Shown: positions 1-5,566 of the stretch, piece by piece | Numbering within the stretch: position 1 is the stretch's first letter | How the letters are laid out: every line of letters begins with the position of its first letter | NCBI GenBank assembly: GCA_035528295.1 | Contig: DATKYY010000066.1 | Span: 1 to 10,233 of the forward strand | Direction of reading: 5' to 3' | Source of the DNA: G020353235 sp035528295 | GTDB lineage: Bacteria; Chloroflexota; Dehalococcoidia; Dehalococcoidales; JAUYDJ01 | DNA length: 10,233 bases | Notes under the pieces: model-generated | The model's database searches: none | The model's input: only the letters and a program-made list of their open reading frames with translations | What the model was told of the DNA's origin: nothing | Made by a program: the position numbers and the translations under genes

Positions 1-771
1 GCCCAGGTCAACAGCGTTCTGGATAATAATGGCCGTAGGCGCTGGTGTACTGGAGATGAACAGAACATCAGGATTCAGGGCCCTAATTCGTGTCAGGCTC
101 TCCATCTCGGAGATAGTGGTCGCTGAGTGTTCCTCATCAGCCACAATTTCAATACCCAGTTCATCGGCTAAAGCTCGAGCCGCATCTCGGGCCCCCGAAC
201 CGGTGGTGTTATCCAGAAGGTGCAGGGCCATCTTGGGCTTCCCCTCGCCCTGCCAGACATTCTCCAGATAGTAGGCAGCGAAGGCAGCCCAGTCGTCACC
301 ATAATCTGGTGTCTGGCCATAGATATGCTGCGGCGGGTGGGTGCATATCGGAGAGCTAAAGACGGTAAAACCGGGAAAGCTGGCCCGGTTGGCAATCTCC
401 ATAGACGCCCCCATTATCTTGGAGGAGTTCGTGGTGAAGAGCAGGCAGCCCTTATCCATCAGCTCGTTGATAACGGTAACCGCCTTAGCGGTATCATATT
501 CGTTATCACGCCAGATAACCTCAATCTGGTGCCCGTCGATGCCCCCCAGCTCTTCATTGATGTACTTCATGCAGTCCAGCTTGCCGTCACCCATGGGGCG
601 TCCCTTCTCGGCGGCAACCCCGGTATAACAGATACTGAAGCCTACCTTTACCCCTGAAGGGGCTGCCCCCGGACCACCCCCGACACAACCACTGCCGAGC
701 AGGGGTATCACGGCCATGGCTAAGACCAGGGATACAGCTAAAGCTACCTTTAATGGTCTTTTATAGCTCAT
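1..771 (-). CDS. livK: Liv-type ABC transporter substrate-binding lipoprotein, C-terminus cut by window edge
   Basis: The frame is open from an ATG at 771 to the left edge (257 codons, no stop), so the 3' end is missing. It has a basic start (MSYKRPLK), a hydrophobic stretch and then LLGSGC, which reads as a lipoprotein signal with Cys29 as the lipidated residue. G rather than L at -3 makes the lipobox imperfect. A Gly/Pro-rich linker leads into a periplasmic-binding-protein type 1 fold (Leu/Ile/Val-binding family), beginning VKVGFSICYTGVAAEKG and containing GGIDGHQIEVIWRDNEYD. The protein would sit on the outer face of the membrane and deliver ligand to LivH/LivM. The start is well supported by AGGAGG at 785-780, eight bases before the ATG. 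It follows livM by 78 bases, the widest gap in the operon. The family binds many ligands besides branched-chain amino acids (amides, aromatic acids, short carboxylates), and the adjoining CoA ligase argues for a carboxylate. Confidence 0.9.
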   Translation of the reverse strand, partial: MSYKRPLKVALAVSLVLAMAVIPLLGSGCVGGGPGAAPSGVKVGFSICYTGVAAEKGRPMGDGKLDCMKYINEELGGIDGHQIEVIWRDNEYDTAKAVTVINELMDKGCLLFTTNSSKIMGASMEIANRASFPGFTVFSSPICTHPPQHIYGQTPDYGDDWAAFAAYYLENVWQGEGKPKMALHLLDNTTGSGARDAARALADELGIEIVADEEHSATTISEMESLTRIRALNPDVLFISSTPAPTAIIIQNAVDLG

Positions 772-795
772 TTAGCATTCCTCCTTTAATCAAGT

Positions 796-832
796 TTAGT
801 CAAAAGATTTTATGCGATACGACATCACCTCC
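796..832 (-). promoter_or_regulatory. Orphan strong Shine-Dalgarno with nine-codon ORF between livM and livK
   Basis: Just after the livM stop, the minus strand carries GGAGGTGAT (832-824), a full match to the 16S rRNA anti-SD. An ATG (825-823) overlaps its end and opens MSYRIKSFD, stopping at 798-796. The spacing of two bases is too short for normal initiation. The true livK SD is a separate AGGAGG at 785-780. The element could be a leader peptide, a ribosome-binding site that protects the 5' end of a processed livK mRNA, or the relic of an earlier livK start (both begin MSY). The sequence match is plain; the role is inference. Confidence 0.35.
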
Positions 833-849
833 CTCATTTACAGAACTAT

Positions 850-1896
850 TTAGAATGGCCAAAGCTTATACGAAGCCCGGAATAACGCCCAGCGGTGGGC
901 CAGCCCACGAGGCTCTAATATCAGGAACAGGATAACGGCCAGGCCGAATACCATGGGGCCGATGCCGGTGGTAAATCCAGCGGGCAGGGTCGGGATGGCA
1001 CTCTCCATAATCGGTGAAATGAGGGTCATTAGCTTCTGGAGTAAGCGGATAAAGATGACACCGAAAATAGGCCCGATGGTGGTGCCCAGGCCGCCGATGA
1101 TGACGATGCCAACATACAGTATCGAGTCCATCATGGTGAAATTCTCAGCATTGAGAAAGCCGATCCAGTGGGCAAACAAGGAACCGGCGATTCCCGCCAG
1201 GAAACAGCCGATAAAGAAGGCGAGAAGCTTATAGCGAAAGAGATTAATCCCCATCACCTGGGCGGCAATGTCGTTATCCCTGATGGCGACAAAGGCCCTA
1301 CCTACCCGGCTTCGAGCCAGGTTCTTGGCCAGGAAGACTACTATTATCACAATTATCATAATGAGATAGAACTGGCTGGCCTGGCTGATGAAGGAGGCGC
1401 CGCCTATTGAGGCCGGGGGGACAACCATGCCGTTAAAGCCCCCGGTGACACCGGTCCAGTGGTTGATGACCCAGATAATGATGAACTGGGCGGCAATAGT
1501 GCTGATGGCCAGGTAAAAACCCTTGACCCTTAGCGAGGGGACACCGAAAATCATGCCCACCAGCCCGGCCACACCACCACCACAGATGAGCCCGGCCAGG
1601 AAGGGGAACCCAAAGCGATTGGTCAGTATTGCCGAGGCGTAGGCGCCGACGGCAATGAACCCGGCATGGCCTATGGAGAGTTGCCCACAGTAGCCGGTCA
1701 GGATATTCAGCCCCGTAGCCGCGATTATGGTAATCCCGATGAGGTTGGCGACGCTTAACCACTCGCCACCCCAGTAAAGAGGGCCGGTGAACAGGAAGGC
1801 CAGGAGCACACCGAGCCATACCCAGTGGGTCCTGGTGCGGAAGATGGCCACATCCTGGGCATAGGTATAGCTACGGATACCGGTCGGTAAAGACAA
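850..1896 (-). CDS. livM: Branched-chain amino acid-type ABC transporter permease LivM
   Basis: This 348-residue inner-membrane permease of the LivM family would form the translocation channel with LivH. The LivM signature GQLSIGHAGFIAVGAYAS lies at residues 71-88. Long hydrophobic segments lie near 25-40, 46-66, 98-118, 127-146, 175-190, 224-242, 258-286 and 312-327. The cytoplasmic coupling (EAA-like) loop is FVAIRDNDIAAQVMGIN at 202-218, where the ATPase subunit docks. The start is a TTG at 1896: an in-frame TAG sits directly upstream, AAAGGA precedes the TTG by nine bases, and the only other early candidate is a GTG at codon 17, beyond residues normally kept. It begins four bases after the livH stop, so the two are almost certainly co-transcribed and perhaps translationally coupled. 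Length and motifs are normal for the family. Substrate cannot be read from a permease sequence. Confidence 0.93.
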   Translation of the reverse strand: MSLPTGIRSYTYAQDVAIFRTRTHWVWLGVLLAFLFTGPLYWGGEWLSVANLIGITIIAATGLNILTGYCGQLSIGHAGFIAVGAYASAILTNRFGFPFLAGLICGGGVAGLVGMIFGVPSLRVKGFYLAISTIAAQFIIIWVINHWTGVTGGFNGMVVPPASIGGASFISQASQFYLIMIIVIIVVFLAKNLARSRVGRAFVAIRDNDIAAQVMGINLFRYKLLAFFIGCFLAGIAGSLFAHWIGFLNAENFTMMDSILYVGIVIIGGLGTTIGPIFGVIFIRLLQKLMTLISPIMESAIPTLPAGFTTGIGPMVFGLAVILFLILEPRGLAHRWALFRASYKLWPF

Positions 1897-1900
1897 CTAT

Positions 1901-2785
1901 CTATATCCTTTCTATACGGCGTTCCCCAAACAGGCCGTGAGGCCTGATGAACATCACGATAACGATAATGACAAAGGGAATAATCTCCCTCACCCCGGGC
2001 CAGGTTAACGGGGTCAGGTAACCACCCCCGAGATTCTCGGCTAAGCCGATTATGGGCCCGGCAACAATGGCACCGAGGAAGGAATCAAGACCACCCAGTA
2101 TCACCACCGAGAAGGCCTTAAGCCCGGTTCCAACCAGACCGAAGGTAATACCCCCAATGCTCGACATCAGAATACCGCCCACCGCCGCCAGCACGCAGGC
2201 AAACATCCATGACCGGGAGAAAATTTTGGCGACCGGAATGCCGCAGGCCTGAACGGCCATCTGGTCGTCGGCAACCGCCCTCATAATAATGCCCATTCGG
2301 TGGCGCTTAAAGAAGAGGGTCAGCAGGACAAACAGGCCTATGGAGATAACAGCCGCCCACAGGTATTCCTGGGAAACGACGGCCGCCCCGACATGGAGCG
2401 GCTCCTCAGGGAAAAAGCGTGGCAGGGCGGCCACGCTTTTGGGCCAGATAAAGCTTACCGCCCCCTCGATAAAGAAGGCCACCCCCAGGGTAACGGTTAT
2501 CAAAGACAAGATTGGCTGCCCGATAAGGGGGCGCAGGGCAACCCTCTCAACGAGCCAGCCCACCCCCAGGGCAAAGAGGATAACCAGGGGCAGGCCCAAC
2601 CAGATGGGAAAGCCTACCTGAACCAGCATCCCGTAGGTAAACCAGGAGAAAACCAGCACCAGCTGCCCCAGCGTCAGGTTGGCAACCCCACTCGATTTCC
2701 AGATGAGGACAAAACCCAAAGCAATGAGGGCATAGACCATGCCCACGGTGACGCCGGTAATTGCGAATTGGCTAAACTCTGCCAT
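1901..2785 (-). CDS. livH: Branched-chain amino acid-type ABC transporter permease LivH
   Basis: This 294-residue integral membrane permease of the LivH family partners with LivM. It opens with the typical ITGVTVGMVYALIALGFVLI (residues 9-28) and continues SSGVANLTLGQLVL (31-44). The coupling loop is GIIMRAVADDQMAVQACGI (165-183), and GGLDSFLGAIVAGPIIG (231-247) is the usual late motif. About eight membrane segments are visible. The ATG at 2785 lies 14 bases inside the end of the upstream ligase gene, with only a weak SD (TAGG), which suggests translational coupling to the ligase. The length fits the family. Codons 116-125, in the loop between membrane segments, also form a perfect 11-bp inverted repeat with a T-run (listed separately), which is unusual inside a coding region. 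Confidence 0.93.
   Translation of the reverse strand: MAEFSQFAITGVTVGMVYALIALGFVLIWKSSGVANLTLGQLVLVFSWFTYGMLVQVGFPIWLGLPLVILFALGVGWLVERVALRPLIGQPILSLITVTLGVAFFIEGAVSFIWPKSVAALPRFFPEEPLHVGAAVVSQEYLWAAVISIGLFVLLTLFFKRHRMGIIMRAVADDQMAVQACGIPVAKIFSRSWMFACVLAAVGGILMSSIGGITFGLVGTGLKAFSVVILGGLDSFLGAIVAGPIIGLAENLGGGYLTPLTWPGVREIIPFVIIVIVMFIRPHGLFGERRIERI
2412..2440 (-). terminator. Terminator-like hairpin inside the livH reading frame
   Basis: In the transcribed direction of livH the sequence has an 11-base arm AAAAGCGTGGC (2440-2430), a 6-base loop and the exact complement GCCACGCTTTT (2423-2413), with one further T at 2412. The GC-rich core is 7 bp and a five-T tract follows, the form of an intrinsic terminator. 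It encodes residues 116-125 (KSVAALPRFF) of LivH, so it is coding as well. The A/T ends mean it would look terminator-like on the plus strand too. The repeat is certain; activity as a partial terminator, pause or RNA-processing site is inference. Confidence 0.45.
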
Positions 2786-4733
2786 TATTCATAAGCCTAT
2801 CGGATACGGTTCTCACCTTGATAGCGGTGGCTACGGTGCCCTTCTGGCCATCCCGGTAGGTTACCGGTACCTTAACCTCTACTTCCCTACCCCCGCGATA
2901 TATAGTATCAATCAATTCTCGATACCGCTCCTCGATAAACGCCCTTCTCAGTTTCCTGGTTCGCGTCAGCTCCGCTTCATCGGGGTCAAACTCCTTGTGC
3001 AGCAGGACGAACCTCTTTACCCTGGCGGGCTCGGGAAGATAGCTATTGAGCCGGGCCAGGTCACCCCGCACCAAATCGGCTACCTCGTCTTTCTGAGAGA
3101 GGTCGGCAAAAGCCGTGTAGGCTAAGCGGTGGTGCTCCGCCCACTTAGCCAGCAGGGCAAAATCCACATTGAGTATGGCCGAGACAAAGTCCCGGTGCTT
3201 ACCGCCGACAACAATAGCGTTCTTGATATAGGTACTGAATCTCAGCTGGCTCTCAATATACTGAGGCGCATACTGGACTCCCGAGCTCAGCTCCCCCATG
3301 TGCTCCAGCCGGTCCAGATATATCAGGTGACCGTCCTCATCAATATTGACGGCGTCTCCGGTACGGCACCAGCCGCCCACCAGGGTAGCCGCAGTCCGGG
3401 CCGGGTCTTTATAATATCCGCTAAACACCGAGTCACTCCTGACCAGAAGCTCACCGCTGTCGCTTACCCTGACCTCGGTGCCCAGAGCCGGGCGGCCGAC
3501 ACTCTCCAGCTTAATCTCGCCGCTGCCGTGGGAGGAGATAAAGCCCGCCTCGGTAGTGACATAGTTCTGCCTCAGCTCAATACCGATGGCATGGATTAAG
3601 CGGAGGATATGCGGACTCAATACGGAGCCCCCGGTAACGGCTAACCTGACCCGGGACAGCCCCAGCCGGTCCTTAAGGGGTTTAAAGAGAACCTGATAGG
3701 CAATCCAGTGGGTGAATCGCGACCACAGGCTGAGGTGTTTACCCTGAAGGTCGGCATCGCTAATCTTATGGCCCAGCGGCAGGAAAAGGTTATAGACGGA
3801 GCGCCGGAGAGACGAGGCGTATATCATCTTCGCCTGAATATTACCCACCAGACTTTCCCACTGCCGGGGCCCGTAGCTTGCCAGGCTGGGGCCGACCTCG
3901 CGGGTATCTTCGGCAACGGTCTCCGGCTTCTCGGGGAAGTTCAAACGGGCCCCGCCGAGCAGATGGGGGATGGTGGTGAAGATATTGTCCCCCACCCAGG
4001 CCGCCGGGAAGTTGGACACTAACTCGTCCCGGTCACTTAAGGAGTAGCGAGCCATGAACCTCCGGGCTGAGCCAATCAGGGCACGGTGGCTCAAGATTAC
4101 TCCCTTGGGCAGGTCGGTAGTCCCCGAGGTGTAGTAGATAAAGGCGGTATCGTCCCCGCTCTGCTTCATTACGTTCCGGGTAAACAGGTCGGGGGCGCTC
4201 TCTTCACAGAGCCGGCCCTTCTCAATTACCTCGCTGAGGCTGACCAGGATAGGCTGGTCATAGTTCTTAAGGCCCTTGGGATTCCAGTAGATAACCTTCC
4301 TAAGCGACGCTAGCTCGTCCTTGATTTCCAGGAATTTATCCGTCTGCTCCTGGTCGTTGACGATAGCGAACCTAGCCCCGGAGTGAGCGGCGATATATTT
4401 CACCTCAGACGGGGTGGAATCAACGAAGATACCGGTGGCGATGCCACCCCCCGCCTGAGTGGCAAAGGCGCCCCAGAACCACTCCGGCTCATTGTCCCCA
4501 ATAAGACAGACCACGTCACCCGGCTCCAGACCGAGACTCACCAACCCCAGAGCCAGATACTTCACCTTTTCATAGCAGTCAGCCCAGCTATACCTCTGCC
4601 AGACACCGAGTCTCTTGCGGCACATGGCCGTTCGCTGAGGCCACCTCTGATGGTTACGCATAAGGAGCTTGGGAATGGTATCCCAGCCTTCGGTTACTGC
4701 CATATTACCGCTATTCTGCTCTCTCATCCTCAA
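2772..4733 (-). CDS. AMP-forming acyl-CoA synthetase (long-chain fatty acid-CoA ligase-like)
   Basis: This 653-residue adenylate-forming enzyme of the ANL superfamily most resembles FadD15/FAA-type ligases. It would activate a carboxylic acid with ATP to acyl-AMP and transfer it to CoA. Motifs in order: P-loop TSGTTDLPKG at 202-211 (Asp in place of the usual Gly), VTTEA at 392-396, RTGD at 457-460, DRLEH at 474-478 where the hinge motif is usually DRxK, and the catalytic-lysine region ELTRTRK with Lys594 (usual form PxTRTGK). A tail of about 50 residues follows, containing VEVKVPVTYRDGQKG. The start is uncertain: TTG at 4733 has AAGG (4744-4741) seven bases upstream, while ATG 4727 and ATG 4703 (MAVTEGW) are alternatives. 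The gene is first in the operon, overlaps livH by 14 bases and is preceded by an attenuator-like leader. Co-transcription with the transporter suggests that it activates the imported ligand. The exact acid cannot be told. Confidence 0.9.
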   Translation of the reverse strand: MRMREQNSGNMAVTEGWDTIPKLLMRNHQRWPQRTAMCRKRLGVWQRYSWADCYEKVKYLALGLVSLGLEPGDVVCLIGDNEPEWFWGAFATQAGGGIATGIFVDSTPSEVKYIAAHSGARFAIVNDQEQTDKFLEIKDELASLRKVIYWNPKGLKNYDQPILVSLSEVIEKGRLCEESAPDLFTRNVMKQSGDDTAFIYYTSGTTDLPKGVILSHRALIGSARRFMARYSLSDRDELVSNFPAAWVGDNIFTTIPHLLGGARLNFPEKPETVAEDTREVGPSLASYGPRQWESLVGNIQAKMIYASSLRRSVYNLFLPLGHKISDADLQGKHLSLWSRFTHWIAYQVLFKPLKDRLGLSRVRLAVTGGSVLSPHILRLIHAIGIELRQNYVTTEAGFISSHGSGEIKLESVGRPALGTEVRVSDSGELLVRSDSVFSGYYKDPARTAATLVGGWCRTGDAVNIDEDGHLIYLDRLEHMGELSSGVQYAPQYIESQLRFSTYIKNAIVVGGKHRDFVSAILNVDFALLAKWAEHHRLAYTAFADLSQKDEVADLVRGDLARLNSYLPEPARVKRFVLLHKEFDPDEAELTRTRKLRRAFIEERYRELIDTIYRGGREVEVKVPVTYRDGQKGTVATAIKVRTVSDRLMNNGRV

Positions 4734-4756
4734 ACCCAGACCTTAAATTCGGCAAC

Positions 4757-4777
4757 AAAAAAACCCCCGCTTGGGGA
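4757..4777 (-). terminator. Short intrinsic terminator in the leader of the ligase-liv operon
   Basis: Read on the minus strand, CCCC (4776-4773), an AAGC loop and GGGGG (4768-4764) are followed by seven T residues (4763-4757). The stem is only four GC pairs plus a possible U:G pair, so it is weak, but the T-run is unbroken. It lies 24 bases upstream of the ligase start and downstream of the operon promoter. It is therefore better read as an attenuator for the operon than as the end of the thioesterase transcript. Confidence 0.5.
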
Positions 4778-4918
4778 GGTATTCTATATCTCAGATTCGG
4801 ATTATGTAATTACAATACCTTCAGCTCGCTAACTATACTCCATACCCTACCCCCAAGCGCACCTCAGTGCGCCCGGTAAAGACGAATTTTGTTGTTCTCC
4901 ACTGCCTCTTATTGGTAG
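4769..4918 (-). promoter_or_regulatory. Attenuator or riboswitch-like leader with mutually exclusive hairpins
   Basis: On the minus strand a 10-bp hairpin (two G:U pairs) forms between CCGGGCGCAC (4876-4867) and GTGCGCTTGG (4862-4853) around a TGAG loop. Its 3' arm overlaps GCTTGGGG (4858-4851), which is exactly complementary to CCCCAAGC (4776-4769), the 5' arm and loop of the terminator. Just inside that long-range pairing, AGGTATT (4820-4814) is exactly complementary to AATACCT (4783-4777), so the two would stack into a 15-bp antiterminator. CTACC (4918-4914) can also pair with GGTAG (4851-4847), closing the upstream domain. This is the anti-antiterminator, antiterminator and terminator order seen in riboswitches and attenuators. 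No known class was recognised: no T-box TGGNACCGCG, no TPP, SAM or cobalamin core. Confidence 0.5.
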
Positions 4919-4925
4919 CGAACAT
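4833..4925 (-). CDS. Possible 30-codon leader peptide in the operon leader
   Basis: An ATG at 4925 opens 30 codons ending with TAG at 4835-4833. It starts MFATNKRQWR and ends TEVRLGVGYGV, where four of the last eleven residues are valine and one is leucine. It spans the upstream leader hairpin and the antiterminator strand, so translation would interfere with leader folding. The SD is poor (ATAGG, four bases from the ATG) and the ORF is short enough to arise by chance. It is listed because a branched-chain-rich leader peptide in front of a liv operon would be meaningful if real. Confidence 0.18.
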   Translation of the reverse strand: MFATNKRQWRTTKFVFTGRTEVRLGVGYGV

Positions 4926-4962
4926 CAAACCTATCTATAACCTCAATTTAATATGTAGAGAG

Positions 4963-4990
4963 AGTATCACAACCCACTCGTCCCTGTCAA
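4963..4990 (-). promoter_or_regulatory. Sigma70-like promoter of the ligase-livHMK operon
   Basis: A perfect -35 box TTGACA (4990-4985), a 16-base spacer and a -10 box GATACT (4968-4963, four of six matches) point leftward. The transcript would begin near 4956, leaving an untranslated leader of about 220 bases before the ligase. The box begins 34 bases after the thioesterase stop, separating the two transcription units. Confidence 0.5.
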
Positions 4991-5024
4991 TAACCAAGAG
5001 CCGCCGCCACCGCCAGAAGCCTAT

Positions 5025-5465
5025 CTAGCGGCCCTTTTCAGCCACCGGGATAGTAGTGCCGGTAGCTTTAGCGATGAGCTTACCCTCCTGATTGGTGACC
5101 ACTATCTCGGAGACACCGACCCGCCGACCACTCCTGACGACCCGACACTCGGCAATAAGCTCATCACCCACCCCGGCCCCGGCCACAAAATGGATGTTAA
5201 ACTGGGAAGCCAGACTGGGATAGGACAGCGAATTGGAGCCGTAGGCAAACGCCTGGTCCGCCACCGCCATGACCACGCCCCCAAAGACTAGGCCGTTAAA
5301 GTTCTGGTATTCCGGCTTCAGCTTCATGACGACCTTGGCGTAGCCCGGGCTGAGCTCCTTGAGCGTCATTCCCAAGAAGGAAGCGATGGGCTCGCCATCA
5401 CCCCTGGCTCTCAACTCGGCAATGTCCGGCGACACCTGCTCTTTCCTCTGCGATATTTTGTCCAT
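5025..5465 (-). CDS. PaaI-like hotdog-fold acyl-CoA thioesterase
   Basis: This 146-residue protein is a single hotdog domain of the PaaI/YdiI type, which hydrolyses acyl-CoA thioesters in the cytoplasm, usually as a tetramer. The central helix region reads NFNGLVFGGVVMAVADQAFAY (55-75): it matches the PaaI pattern in which NGxVHGG precedes the ADxAFAY helix. The usual catalytic-loop His of HGG is Phe61 here, while the acidic residue Asp70 that acts in PaaI is kept. The following strands (FNIHFVAGAGVGDELIAE, 89-106) are typical. The ATG at 5465 has a good SD (AGGAGAG) five bases or so upstream. It follows the GNAT/acyl-CoA synthetase gene by about 100 bases with no clear terminator between, so the two are probably co-transcribed. 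Substrate may be a phenylacetyl-, hydroxyphenylacetyl- or short acyl-CoA; the sequence does not decide. Confidence 0.87.
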   Translation of the reverse strand: MDKISQRKEQVSPDIAELRARGDGEPIASFLGMTLKELSPGYAKVVMKLKPEYQNFNGLVFGGVVMAVADQAFAYGSNSLSYPSLASQFNIHFVAGAGVGDELIAECRVVRSGRRVGVSEIVVTNQEGKLIAKATGTTIPVAEKGR

Positions 5466-5566
5466 AACTCTCCTTCCTTAAGTTTGTCGGAATGCTTGCC
5501 TATCAACCTCAAGGGGCTGTATCACAATGCGATGAAATGGTTAGCCAGAATGCTGTAGACTCCACT

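Noticed and set aside
220..657. Long plus-strand ORFs over the livK, livH, ligase and synthetase genes (for example 220-657, 2300-2794, 3129-3599, 6869-7405)
   Set aside because: They lie opposite genes with clear family motifs, have no recognisable domains or SD sites, and are shadows of the minus-strand genes.
4740..4960. T-box riboswitch in the ligase leader
   Set aside because: No TGGNACCGCG antiterminator sequence, no AGTA/specifier-loop arrangement; the antiterminator here is formed by different sequences.
5001..5013. GCC-rich triplet run after the thioesterase gene
   Set aside because: Very short and imperfect; no hairpin with T-run, so neither a terminator nor a meaningful repeat.
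5530..5540. CGATGAAATGG repeated near 8830 in the opposite orientation
   Set aside because: Only 11 bases are shared, flanks do not align, and two copies in 10 kb are compatible with chance; not called as a repeat family.
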